Source: Meloidogyne chitwoodi
Lineage: Eukaryota; Nematoda; Chromadorea; Rhabditida; Meloidogynidae
Assembly (NCBI GenBank): GCA_015183035.1
Contig: JACZZP010000012.1
Location: 186,001-250,000 of the forward strand
Length of the DNA stretch: 64,000 nt
Reading direction: 5' to 3'
In this document: positions 1 to 13,923 of the stretch, one piece after another
Layout of the letters: every line of letters begins with the position of its first letter
Numbering within the stretch: the stretch's first letter is position 1
The notes under the pieces: generated by a model
What the model was told of the DNA's origin: nothing
The model's database searches: none
What the model saw: the letters and a program-made list of their open reading frames with translations, nothing else
Translations under genes and position numbers: made by a program

Positions 1-1693
1 TTGGCCTAAAAAAATATTAAAAAAAAATTGGAAAATGAAGGATGGTTGATAACATAATCTCTACCCTTAATTTAAAAAAAAAAAATAATTTTTTTTCAGT
101 GGTGATTGCTACTGGAAACATTTTCAAAGCAATTAATAACCTCCGCCATATGTGAAGAAAAAGCCTCACTCAATTCAAAAGAAGAGTAAAACATAAAAAA
201 GAAAGGGGAAGACAAATTTTAAAGATAAATATAAAATTAAATTAAACACAATATTTTTAAAATTTCCTTTCTTATGTAGAAAAAATAAATTAAATTTTAG
301 TATAAAAATAATTTAGAAATTTATTTATTATTTTTTAAACTATTTTTTATAATTAATATTTTAAATAAAAAACTTTAATAGAAAATAATATTAGAGAAAG
401 AGTTACAATTTATATAAAATAATTCACGTTTTACCCTTTTTTAATTTTACCATTTTTAAAGAATTTAAAATTCCCCTTTTTTGCAGGGCAAATTAAACTA
501 TACATAAGTATCTGTGTTTTAAAAAGAATTTAAAATCAGAATTTTATTTAAACATATAAGAGTTAACTAAAACATTCTGGAAAATCAGAATTTTATAAAA
601 ACATTCTGGAAAATCAGAATTTTATAAAAACATTCCGGTAATAGTTAGTATTATTTTTTTTGCTTATTTAATTTCCCTGTTTAAACCAGGAAACGGAAAT
701 AAATAAATTAGAAGTCCCATAAAATTACTTATTTTTCACAGAGAATTATTTTAATTTATTTAATAAGGGAAAATTGCCTATCTCCAACTTTTGACGACTG
801 TTTTCTAAATTGCCTCTCTCCTTTATATTCAAATTTTATTCCCTAAACACATTTTTTAAAAATTCAAACATTTTCTTAGAAAGCCATATTTCTCCTTAAA
901 AACATATAATTCCTCGATGCATTTTTTCTAGCAAAATTGCTTATTTCCATCAAATTAATACTTTTTTTACTCTATTATTTTTACTTGAACTAATTTAAAA
1001 AAATTATAAGTTAATCTTGTTAATTTCACATGGATAAAAAAATTAATTTTTGAAAATGTAGACGTTTTAAAATTAATAAATATAACAAACTGAGATTCAC
1101 GTGAAAAATAAGAAATAGTAAAAAAGTTGATGAAATAAATGTCAAAGATATAAGTACATTTTTCAATGAAAATAAAATGTCTAAGAAAAATAAAAATACA
1201 AAAAATACTGCAATAAATAAAGGAAAAACCCTTTCATTAAATGAAGTAATAAAAATTTACTCAATAAAAGTAGACAAAAAATAGCATCAGATTAATTTTT
1301 AAATTTATTATTGTATTTAAGCAAAATACTAAATTATACTTAATATTCTGATATTTCCGGAAAAAGTGGTGTGATTTAACGTAATGTAAACAGAAGAAAT
1401 ATTCTGATTTTTAAACATTAATATTCCGGAAAGAAAATTCTGATTCTTTAAAATTATTAAATTAATTCCGGAAAGAAAATATTCTGATTTTTAGAAATTA
1501 AAATACATTCCGGAAAATAAATATTCTGATTTGTATGTATTAAATTCCAAAAATAAATATTCTGATTCTTCCGGAAAAAATCAAAAATTATACATTAATT
1601 TTTTTAATTTAATTAAAATTCTGATTTTTCTTGAAATATTTTTAATCTCAATAAATTTCAGATAAAATTTAAAATAATTCTGATATTTAAAAA
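1..1693. other. AT-rich upstream region with short repeats
   Basis: No coding region is seen. About 570-637 holds a direct repeat of roughly 28 bp (core ACATTCTGGAAAATCAGAAT, 2-3 copies). From about 1345 to 1690 there are eight ATTCTGAT boxes, often followed by TTCCGGAA, leading to the start codon at 1694. The remainder is poly-A/T-rich sequence with no recognisable gene. Confidence 0.6.
1345..1690 (+). promoter_or_regulatory. ATTCTGAT-box repeat promoter of first secreted-protein copy
   Basis: Eight copies of ATTCTGAT occur at about 1345, 1402, 1437, 1478, 1523, 1558, 1617 and 1677, interspersed with ATTCCGGAAA. The last copy lies about 10 bp before the ATG. The same boxes stand before the second copy at 3781 and before the unrelated secreted-protein gene at 18346, which hints at a shared element rather than chance A/T richness. 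Function is not shown by the sequence; they could also be remnants of a repeat carried in the duplication. Confidence 0.45.
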
Positions 1694-2980
1694 ATGTCTA
1701 TTATTATTAAATTATTTAATATTTTCATTTTTGCTTCTATAATAATTATTTTATTAATAAATACTACAAAAACATCTCCTCCCCCTATATTAACTTCCCC
1801 TCAAAATGTTTCTTTTTCGTCTCCCAATTTTTTAATAAATAAAAATAAAATTAATAATGCAAAAAATAAAATAAAAATTCCAAAAAAAGTAATATCAATT
1901 AATCAATTAAATAAAAGAAATCTACAAAAAGCAAAATCGGCGATAATTGAACCAGATTTTGAAAATAAAATTATAAAATGCACAGATTGTAAAAAATATA
2001 AAACTTGTAAATCAAAATCTGAGGAATTTGAAACGAAAAAAATTGATAAACAAAAACAATTGGAAGAGGAAGAAAAAAATCATCTTCTCATTGAAGATTT
2101 AACTGAAGAAAATAATTTGAAAAATGAATTAGAATTATTAATTAAAAATCGTACAAAAGGACTAGATATTAAAAAAAGAAGAGCTCCGAATATGATTATT
2201 TTACCATTTGATGAATTATGGAAAAATAAAGAATTTTATCAAAATATAGAAAACGAACAAGTTATTAAAAAAGAAAAAAATTTGGAAATGATTGTAAAAA
2301 TGATTATGAAAAATTATCCAAATAGAGAGGCTAGAAACAAAGAATTGATGGTATAATAATTATTTAAAAAATATATTTTTTTTAATTTTTTAATATACTT
2401 AAACATTCAAATATATAAACTAATATACAAAATATATAGAAATCTATTGACCAAGTAGTAAAATTAAATTTATTAATTGACGAATGTGACCGTTTAAATG
2501 AATTTTCAATGGCTTTGTGTATTGCACAAGAACAAATGAAAATAAAAGAATGGCAATATCAACGTTCATTTCATGATATTCAACAAACTTTAAGTGCACT
2601 TTTTGACATTGAAAATGATAAAATAATAAAAGAAAATATTGATGAAATAATTTTAGAAGGAGAAAAATTAAAGTTTGTAGATAGTATTGTTGGTTTTTTA
2701 ATTAAAGAATTTAATAAAAATTGTGAGAAAGAAGTAGATGAAATTTTAGAACGAATTTCTGATGCTGAAAAGAGTAAATTGTATTTAAAAAAATTAAAAA
2801 AAAATTTTTTTAGACCTCGACAAGGGAGTAAATTTGTTGAAAATCCTAAATCTGGTTAATAATAAAAATCAAAAAGAGACAACAGAAAAAATTGAAGAGA
2901 TCAGGAAGAAAGAAATTGAAAAAGAAATTAAAGAAGAACCGCTAAAGGTAAAAGAAGAAAACGTTGAAGAGGATAAGTAA
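1694..2980 (+). CDS. Secreted Lys/Glu-rich coiled-coil-like protein, tandem copy 1
   Basis: The family is not recognised. Three exons fit by phase: 1694-2350, 2440-2773 and 2814-2980, giving about 385 aa. It opens with a clear signal peptide (hydrophobic core from KLFNIFIF through ASIIIILLI), then a Pro/Ser stretch, a small Cys motif (CTDCKKYKTC, about residue 96) absent from copy 2, and long charged Lys/Glu-rich, probably helical segments including the shared LLIDECDRL and EWQYQR motifs. The C-terminus is almost entirely K and E. The neighbour at 3781 is a clear paralogue. Secretion is inferred from the signal peptide; a host- or surface-directed role is possible but unproven. Confidence 0.72.
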
Positions 2981-3559
2981 AACTAAAAATAGAAGATGAT
3001 ACAAAATCAGCTTTAATTTTCATTTTTTTAATTATTAGAATTTTTTTAAAAAATAAAATGTAGTGTAGTAAAATTTTTTGTTAATTTATTAGAAAATTTT
3101 TTTTAGTAATTTCTACTTTTAATTTTTTTAAAGTAATATATAGAAAAATATAAAAGAATAAATATCTTTTTTTAATTTAAAAGTTTGATTTTTAAATATT
3201 TTACAAGAATCCACCCTCAAAAAACAAATTTTTTTAAAAATATTAGTATTTACAAAATTATTTTTAAAAGATAAAAATTATAAATATGCACTTTAAAAAA
3301 GGACAAAATGATGTAAAATTTGTCTTTAATTGCTAAAATTAAAAAAATATTTGTGTAAAAAAGTACATACAGTAGAATAGTTTGTCTAGTCTTCCCCATA
3401 ATTTTTTTTTAATTAAAAAAATAAAGAAAAGGTCAAAATATAATAAATGTTTAAAATAAAAATTATGCAACAAAAATTGTCAATATATAAAAGCAAGATG
3501 AAACCACCAAAATTGATATTTTTATTATCAAATAAAGTAAAATCAAATAAAAAATAATT

Positions 3560-3778
3560 CAAAAAATTCTGATTTTTAAAACTTATTAATATTCCGGAAA
3601 GAAAATATTCTGATTTGTACGTATTAAATTCCAAAAATAAAATATTCTGATTCTTCCGGAAAAATCAAAATAATATACATTAATTTTTTCAATTTAATTA
3701 AAATTCTGATTTTTCTTGAAATATTTTTAATCTCAATAAATTTCAGATAAAATTTAAAATAATTCTGATATATTTAAA
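3560..3778 (+). promoter_or_regulatory. ATTCTGAT-box repeat promoter of second copy
   Basis: Five ATTCTGAT boxes (about 3566, 3606, 3646, 3704 and 3762) precede the ATG at 3781. From about 3585 the sequence is nearly identical to the stretch upstream of copy 1, so the promoter was duplicated together with the gene. Confidence 0.45.
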
Positions 3779-3780
3779 AA

Positions 3781-5332
3781 ATGTATATTATTATTCAATT
3801 ATTTAATATTCTCATTTTTGCTTCTATAATAATTATTTTATTAATAAATACTACAAAAACATCTCCTCCCCCTATATTAACTTCCCCTCAAAATGTTTCT
3901 TTTTCGTCTCCCAATTTTTTAATAAATAAAAATAAAATTAATAATGCAAAAATTCCACAAAAAGTAATATCAATTAAACAATTAAATATAAAAAATTTAC
4001 AAAAAACAAAATCTGCAATCGAACCAAATTTTGAAAATAATTCATCAAAAGAAATTATAAAATCTTCAAGCAACATTGAAAAGTTTAATAAAGAAAAGGA
4101 AGAATTAATTAAACAAAAAATAAATACTAAAAATGAAATTTCAAATGATGGATACGATTCGGTAAGGGGGGAAGATACACATTTAAAAATAAAAAAATTT
4201 TTTTATTTTATTAATTAAAGGATGAATGGGAGCCTTATAAAAAATTTGAATATTATCCAGACCAAAATTTTCCAAATCGAACAAAATTTGAAAATAAATT
4301 GGCAAGAATTATTAAACGCCAAAACGTTGAAGAACGTAAAGGAGTTCCAAAAATTATAAATTTATTATCATCTGATGATACATGGGATAAATTAGAGAAG
4401 GAAAACAATAATAAAGAAGAAAAAAATTTATCAATGGTTTCACAAATGATCAAAAAAAGATATCCAAATATTGATAATGAAAACAGAAAAACGCCTTTTA
4501 AACAAATGGCTGTAAGAAAAATATTTTTTTAATTAAAAAAATTATAAAATTTAAAAAAAATATTTCATAATGTCAAAAACCCAAAATGCCAAAATAATTA
4601 TATAAAATTTTTAAATTAATTTATTAGATAAATGAACGCAGAGAAGCAGTAGATTTAATAATGTTGTTAAACGAATGTGACAGAATAATCGAATTTTGGA
4701 CAACTTTGAGTATTGTGGAAGAGCAATTAAGAGAAAAACAACAAAATGAAGAATGGAAATATCAAAGAAAATTAAATCAAATAAAAACAATTTTATTAGC
4801 TATATTGAATATTAAAGAAGGAAAAAATGAAATAAAAAAAGAAACAAATTTATTACAACATTTAGAAAAAGAAAAACAAAATTTACATAAAATGGATAAA
4901 TTAATTGATGGATTATATTTAAGTTCATTTATGAAAGAAGAAGTAAAAGGAATTAAACAAAGAATTAATAAAGCTGAAAAATGTAAGAGAATTATTTTTT
5001 TTAATTTATTAATTTAAAAAAAATAAAATTTAGTAAAATTGGGAGAGATTTTAATTTAAATAAAACATTCAAAAATGTAAAAAATGTTTAAAAAAACAAA
5101 ATATTATAAAATTTAAAATATATTAAAATTAATTAATTTAAAAACAGTACTAGAACAATCAACATATATTCTTATTCATGTTAATAACAACATTTGGGGA
5201 AGTAATGAAGCTAAATTAGAAGAAGAAACGTTTTTTACTGAAGAAAAATTGAAAGAAGAAATTGAAGAAAAAAATACGGTAAAAGAGTTGAACAAAGAAG
5301 AAATTAAAGATAACGGGTTCTTGAAGGATTAA
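3781..5332 (+). CDS. Secreted Lys/Glu-rich coiled-coil-like protein, tandem copy 2
   Basis: Paralogue of the gene at 1694. Four exons fit by phase: 3781-4161, 4221-4511, 4628-4982 and 5148-5332, giving about 403 aa. The first ~60 residues, including the signal peptide and the TSPPPILTSPQNVSFSS segment, are almost identical to copy 1, while the rest has diverged strongly. It lacks the CxxC motif of copy 1 and has an additional intron (4162-4220) inside the region that is one exon in copy 1. Shared blocks are LLNECDRI and EEWKYQRKLNQI. The C-terminal exon is Glu/Lys-rich. Function unknown; rapid divergence behind a conserved signal peptide is typical of secreted, fast-evolving proteins. Confidence 0.72.
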
Positions 5333-5574
5333 AAAATAGAAGAGGAAAAAAGAGTAGAGAATGAGAAGATGAAAAAAAGATTAATTTTCGTAGATTAAAT
5401 TTAAAAAAAAATTAGAATTTTTCAGTGTTTAGTTAAATTGAATAAATTTATTTTAGTTTAAAAAAGTAGTTTTTATAAAAAAAAATTAAAAAAAGTAAAA
5501 GTTTTCATTTCCAAAAAATGATGATAATATATACCTCGAAATATTAAAATAATATTTAAAAAATAAATAAAATT
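5333..5574. other. AT-rich spacer
   Basis: Short AT-rich interval between the secreted-protein gene and the foldback element. Nothing recognisable is seen. Confidence 0.5.
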
Positions 5575-5582
5575 ATTTAAAC

Positions 5583-6858
5583 GGTGCGACGACATTTGCG
5601 CCGTTGACATTTGCGCCGCGACACTTGCGCTGCGACTTATGCGCCGACGACATTTGCGGCGACGACTTTTGCGCCGACGACTTTTGCGCCGGAAATATTT
5701 TAAAACGCGACATTTGCGCCGCCTTTAAATTTAAAAAAAAAGTAATATGTATTTATTAAAGGATTAAAAAATTATTAAAAAATTAAACTAAAATGTATCA
5801 ACTAAATAAATCCGATTAAGATTCTAAATATTCATTCTTTTAAATATTTGGCTATTGTATGTTATAGCGGACTTTTTCTTTCTGTACCGATCCGGATGAG
5901 TGAGGTGTCATTCGAAAGCTCTTGCAAAACTTAGTCGAACTAGACATGGGGGAAGTTGATCCGACGTCTATAAGCCGAGTTACAGGTCCCCGAATATTGA
6001 AAAATTATAGGGGGGACCAAGCTCTACTAAGTGATTACTGCGGCTGCACTTTAATTATTTTCACTGATGTGAATTAATTATGTAATTTGCGCCGTAGAAT
6101 AACGCATGTACCAAAAGCCAACGAGAGATGGGCTCTCAAATGAAGAAGTCATAAAACACTCCCAATTGGTCCAAGTTTGGCGTGTTTCTAGCAAACTTCG
6201 ATCCTTCATAGCTTTGTTCAAAATCGTTCAATCAAAACGATTTTGGTCTCATTCGATAGGTCTCGAAGAGTTCTTTCGAATGAGCTATATACTCATATTC
6301 GAATTTTTCACCCCAAAAATGAGCTTACTCCCCCTATGATTTTTCAATTTTCGGGGACCTGTAACTCGGCTCTTAGACGTCGGATCAACTTCCCCCATGT
6401 CTGCAAGAGCTTTCGAATGACACCTCACTCATCCGGATCGGTACAGAAAGAAAAAGTCTCTATAACATACAATATTCAAATATTTAACTGCACAAATATA
6501 GCTGCAGTCTTTTTTCATTCATTAGAGCATAAAAAAGGAATTGATAATTGGGTTGATTAGTTGCTAATTAATATTTCAAACCTGTTAGGCTGTTGAAAAT
6601 TTTAATAATATCATTTAAATAAATGATTAAATTTAATTTTAAAATCATTTTAGACTTAATTCTTTTTAAAATTTAATTTTTTAAATCTTTAATATTACTT
6701 TACTTTTTTAATTTAAAGGCGGCGCAAAGGTCGCGTTTTAAAATATTTCCGGCGCAAAAGTCGTCGGCGCAAAAGTCGTCGCCGCAAATGTCGTCGGCGC
6801 ATAAGTCGCAGCGCAAGTGTCGCGGCGCAAATGTCAACGGCGCAAATGTCCTGCAACC
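5583..6858. mobile_element. 1.28-kb nested foldback transposon with 8-bp target duplication
   Basis: The ends are long inverted arms of a short degenerate GC-rich motif (GACATTTGCGCC repeated, about 5583-5725 and 6715-6858). A second inverted pair lies inside (GTACCGATCCGGATGAGTGA near 5884 and its complement near 6425). Outside the element, ATTTAAAC occurs on both sides (5575-5582 and 6859-6866), a plausible 8-bp target duplication of hAT type. There is no transposase, so it is non-autonomous. The small ORFs inside (6106-6339, 6243-6560) are probably not genes. The core with 'ATAGGGGGGACCAAGCT' recurs near 25.5, 30.3, 54.9 and 62.7 kb. Confidence 0.8.
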
Positions 6859-6866
6859 ATTTAAAC

Positions 6867-7319
6867 AAATCTATTATATTGTATTGACGTAATTTTTGAT
6901 AAAAAAGGTTAAAAAAATTAACTTAAAAAATACAAAAACTAAATTTATAAAATAGAATTCCTTCCTACAAAACCTTTAATCTCTCTTTCTCTTATTTAAT
7001 GCAAATTAAAAAAAAAATTAAATAAAAAATTTATTCATTTGCGCATTAAATTTTTCAATTTTTTAAATAAATTTTGCGCTTATAAAATTAAAAAAAAACT
7101 AAAAAATAGTGATCGAATTAAAATTTTTTAATGAAAAATTGGTGCAAAGTTCCAAATGCATAACTTTTGAAAAAATTAAAATTTTTTCTTCTCTTTTTTT
7201 ATTAAAAATTTAAAATTAATTCAATCACTAAAAAATACTACAATTCTAAAAAACTACAATTTATTAAAAGTAAGTTGGCCAGGCAAGCGAAAATTAATTT
7301 TAATCGCTAAGCCTGGTTC
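6867..7319. other. AT-rich gene-free spacer
   Basis: Mostly A/T runs with no coding potential on either strand. It contains the probable 3' UTR of the minus-strand gene that ends at 7320. Confidence 0.5.
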
Positions 7320-9076
7320 TCAACCTTCACCCTCATCAAATCCTTTCTTAACATTTACATCCTTTATTATCTGCTCAATTTTCTTTTCATCCGCTAAAAC
7401 TGAATCATTGGTATTGTTATTAATTTCAGCAAATTCTCCTATTTTTTCGTCACTTTTTTCTTCCCCAAAGTTAATTTTTAATTTTTCTTCTAACCAATTT
7501 TCTTTTTTATTTTTATAACCTCCATAAGGTTGTTTATCAATAAATACTGTTTCTTTTTTATTTTTATTACCTATTATTTTATATTTATCTAAATTAATAG
7601 GTTGAAAATAGGAAGGTCGGAAGTTGTTATATTTGTGAAGAATTTTTGCTGCGCGTTTTAATACTTTAAAAAAATTAATTTATTAAATTTAAAAAAAGTA
7701 GATAATTTTTAAAAAATTAAAAAAGACTAGGGAAGGCGACATCTCGGGACGAATATTTAGGTCACTTCGGTATGGATATTTCGGGGTAAAAGAGATAAGA
7801 AAAGTCATAGCATCGAAGTTCAAGACCTACAGCAACTAGGCCTTGAATATTACTTTATCCTCTATTTTTATAAATAGGTTTTTACATTTCCCAATTATTT
7901 TTTTAAAATTGTTTTAATTATATTTCTTAAAAATAAAACTCTTACAATCTTCACAATTTTTAACACCATTTTCCAATTCAATTCTATATTCATTATTTTC
8001 ATTTAATAAACAAACAAAAGTATTAGCCTTATTTAAACGTTCAAAAGCTTCAATTAGACGTTCATCTATGACATCTCCTGGTCCTGAAATGTTTAAAATT
8101 CCAAAAAGAATCAATTTTAGCCATAATATGTTCAGAGGTCCTTTTCCATTTTTCCAATCCTCCTTTGATTTTATTTCCATTTTTTCATTTTCTTCCAATA
8201 TTTCTTCTTCTTTATTATCTTCCTCAGCTTTATTCTTCACTTTATCTTCCACTCTTTTTTCTTCCTTTCCTTCTACTAAATCCTTTTCTTTCTCTTCTTT
8301 ATTCTTCCATTCATCTTTATTTTCGTTATTATCTTCCACTTGTTTCTTCCCTTCTTCCTCTTCCAATGCCTGTTCAATTCCAGTTATAGCTGTGTCATAT
8401 TCCAAAATACGTCCAATCTCATCAAGTACCAACACCATATTCACAGCTTGTTTTGCCACTTTTTTAGTTTGCAACGATTCTGGAAGATTTTCAAACAAAT
8501 GAAAAACAATTTCTTCATTGCGTTCACTCATCCAGTCCACTACTTTTGTCACATAAACTTTATCAGAATTAAAAGCGGCTTTATGAGTCCTTTGAAGTTT
8601 AGGACGTGAAACTCTTTTGTGATGAATTTGTCTTTTTAAAAATTTTAAAAGATTATAGTAACGTTTTTCAGCTTCTTTTTGCTCCTTTTCCTGCTCTTTT
8701 TGAGTTTTTTGAACAATTAATGGAGTTATTGACTTTACTGGATATGTTGTCATATCCAACATTTTTTGATTTATTTCTGATGAACCAATTTCTTTTCCCT
8801 CTAGCTGACGATTTAAATTACCAGATACTAACACACGTTGATTATTTTGTTTAAAATTTGTCAAATTGAGTTTTGGATTATTTAAAATCTTTGGAATGCC
8901 TGGAAATAATATTTGAATTTTTAAATAAATAAAAATTAAAAATATTCGCGGAGTTTGATCAAACCTTTGAACCCCTGTAAGTACTGGGTTGAAGTTAGCG
9001 ATGAATTTAGACCATAAACATCCAAAAGATACCACAAAAATGTCAGTAAAAACAATTCCAAAATTGCCAGTTCCAT
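7320..9076 (-). CDS. Secreted acidic/basic low-complexity protein, unknown family
   Basis: Three exons fit by phase: 9076-8965, 8899-7946 and 7663-7320, about 469 aa. The start at 9076 gives a signal peptide, MELAILELFLLTFLWYLL, which an upstream open frame without splicing would miss. The donor at 8964 (AAAG^GTTTGA) and acceptor at 8900 join in frame. The middle exon holds a basic segment (KRQIHHKRVSRPK), a hydrophobic helix-like part (AVNMVLVLDEIGRILE) and about 80 residues made mostly of E, K, D and N. A CEDC motif lies just before the last intron, whose donor (GATT^GTAAGA) joins to a final exon (RAAKILHKYNNFRPSY, Lys-rich tail). No domain is recognised. Secretion is inferred; low complexity prevents a family call. 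Confidence 0.62.
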
Positions 9077-10191
9077 TTTGCCTTAGCCAAATATTTTTAA
9101 AATTTAAAAATATTTTTCCTCCTTTTATCTTATTTTAAGAATTTTTGAAAATCTTTGAAAATTAAACAAAATTGATAAAAATTAAAAATATTCTACTCTT
9201 TATAAAGGAAATTTAGAAAAATAGACAATCATATGAAAATTATAAAATAAATATGACGAAAGAAATAAAAAGGTCAAAATATTTCATTAAAGATAATTCG
9301 CGGCTACTTAAAAAATAGTCTGGATATTTCAAAATTAATATTAAAAAAATAAGAATAAATATACAAAATGTTTAAAGGCATAAAGCTTAAAAAGAAATTA
9401 AATATAAAACTTTTTCACAGTGAAAAAAAATTTAAATTGCAGAAATGATGGAAAACCACCTATTCACGACTTGTTAAAAATAATTAAAAAATAATAAAAA
9501 ATACATATAAAAAAATAAAAAATACACTATTATTTTTTGTAAATTAATTTTTAGACACAAAAAGAATAATTTTTTTAAAAGTACATTTTTCATTATTTCA
9601 TAATTAAAATTATTTAACATTTAATGGAAATTATTTACTTAAAAAATAAAAAAAATAAATTTGCAATAGGCCTTATTAAATATTTTAAAAATAAAAAATT
9701 CTCACTTATGTTAATATTAAAAATGTAAACCCATCTATGCCATTGTCCTTGAGAACAGAGAAGCAGTCGACAAACGGGCTTCAATTGATCGTTCATCACC
9801 AATGAGTAGACGAATCCACTACAAAGTAAAAAAAATTAATTTTTCTCTAATTTTCAGCTAATCCCAAAAGTATTAAGAATTATTTTAAAAAAATTTAAAA
9901 CTAGAAAAAACAAAAAATATATAAAAAATACTTTGAAGTCCAGCACTACATCCTTTGTGTTTGTTCTTAACCATCTTTGCACAAAAAAGAATTTAAAAAA
10001 CCTTTAAAAAATTAAATAAAATTAATTTTTAAAGAAAAAGAAATTTAAAAAGGAAATTAAAATCCTTTTTTCAAATTAAAACAAAATAAAACAATTTTTT
10101 ACATAAATGAAAATTAGTAAAAATGAAAAAAAAATCATTTAAATAAATAAACAAAAAAACATAAAAAAATAAGCATTAAAGTTCTTAATTT
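9077..10191. other. Gene-poor region with one exon-like segment
   Basis: Mostly AT-rich. Two less AT-rich pieces, about 9730-9822 and 9932-9988, look exon-like and would fit a short split minus-strand product starting MVKNKHKGCSAGLQ, or a plus-strand piece with IVLENREAVDKRA. Frames do not stay open convincingly on either strand, so I do not call a gene. It may be a decayed gene copy. Confidence 0.3.
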
Positions 10192-12675
<2,484 letters not shown>

Positions 12676-13556
12676 TTAAAGTAACTTGTATTCAATTTCG
12701 AGACTCAAATAGAGTGACAAAGTCAAAAATAGCATTTTATTTAAAAAAACTTGTAGTCGTTGACGAACACGCAAATAAAAATGCCATTGTAGCAAAAGCT
12801 GATCTTCAATATAACGAGCATTATCTGTTGAAGTTATCGCTTCTCTAAATTCAGCATATTGCAAACATTCAAGTAAAAACAAGCATTGAGGGAATTTTAG
12901 TGTCCTAACATTAAAAAGGTCAAAAATATTTACAAAAAAAACCTTGCATAAGCTGGCCATTTAAAATATAAAAGGTATTTAAGATAATTGACAAAGTATT
13001 CCTCTTTGAAATAACCTTTTTGAGCCAAATCTAAAATTTAAAAAATGTTTAAATTTTTTAGAACTATATTCATTTAGAAAAATAATCTTCTAGTAGCACA
13101 ATAAATAATTTTTTGACAAGTAAGATTCGAACCTAGGTCAACTTTAATAACAACCCGGAAATTATCCACCTACACCAAAACACCTTATAACAATTATCAA
13201 ATTAAATGAACTTATTATTTCTCAAAACTTTAATTAAAAAATATACAGTTGAGATAATGAGGATTAGCCAAAGCCTGAACAAATTCGCATTCAATTTCAA
13301 AACGTCTTCTTGACTCTTCAGCACTTTCTTGCAATCGCATTACTGTGCTAGTTGTTGCTGGATTGGACATTTGATTTAAATGCGTTTGCAAATGTGTTGG
13401 AAATTGATTAATATTTGTTGAAGTTCCGGAAGTTGATGCACCAATAGATAAGGTTCCGGAAGATAAAAGAGATTGTTGATGTTGAGAAACTCCTGAATTT
13501 TGAATTTTTTTCTTGAAAATTTGTAAAATTGTTATTAAACCTCGTTGATAATCCAT
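12676..13556 (-). CDS. mdt-31: Mediator complex subunit 31 (MED31/SOH1)
   Basis: Subunit of the Mediator middle module, bridging transcription factors and RNA polymerase II in the nucleus. Exons 13556-13247, 13030-12943 and 12904-12676 give about 208 aa. The SOH1 core is clear: RRRFEIECEFVQALANPHYL, then LAQKGYFKEEYFVNYLKYLL, KWPAYARTLKFPQCLFLLE, and LQYAEFREAI with LLLQWHFYLRVRQRLQ. There is an additional ~85-residue N-terminus rich in Ser, Thr and Gln, absent from the ~130-aa vertebrate protein. The last ~20 residues after RQRLQ are hydrophobic and unusual; an unspotted 3' exon could replace them. Third of four co-directional genes. Confidence 0.92.
13110..13192 (-). repeat. tRNA-derived fragment in MED31 intron
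   Basis: On the minus strand it has a B-box-like AGGTTCGAATCTTAC and a poor A-box. Acceptor stems do not pair, so it is a tRNA-derived repeat rather than a tRNA gene. Confidence 0.45.
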
Positions 13557-13923
13557 TTTTTTGTTGCAAAATATTCAGTAATTGTTCTAAATAAATTCAA
13601 AAATTATGTTTGAAATGATAAAATAAAATCTGCAAAATTAGGAATGCATTAAGTTCAAGATAAATTTTTCAACATTTATAGATACATACAAAATAAATAT
13701 ACCTAATTCTCAAACTTTAAATAAAAGAAAGATGCGCAATGATTTTAAGGAAAAAACAAATTTCTAAATTTTGACTAATAAATAAATAACAAGGCTATAG
13801 CAAACAAAAAAAATAGAAGAAAAATAAAGACTGGTAAATAATACTTGGAAATTAAGTTTTCCAGTCACTAAATTAATTTTAAAAAATTAAAAAAAACAAA
13901 AAGCTCGAATATTTAAACCAATA
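13557..13923. other. Gap between ADP/ATP carrier and MED31
   Basis: AT-rich spacer of 367 bp between two minus-strand genes. No feature is recognised. Confidence 0.5.

Noticed and set aside
6106..6560. Small open frames inside the foldback element
   Set aside because: They cover inverted-repeat sequence; no domain, and the same sequence at 30389 has a different frame structure.
8068..8502. Plus-strand Ser/Phe/Pro-rich open frame opposite the secreted gene
   Set aside because: It is the antisense shadow of the E/K-rich exon (GAA/GAG runs read as TTC/CTC); no signal or domain.
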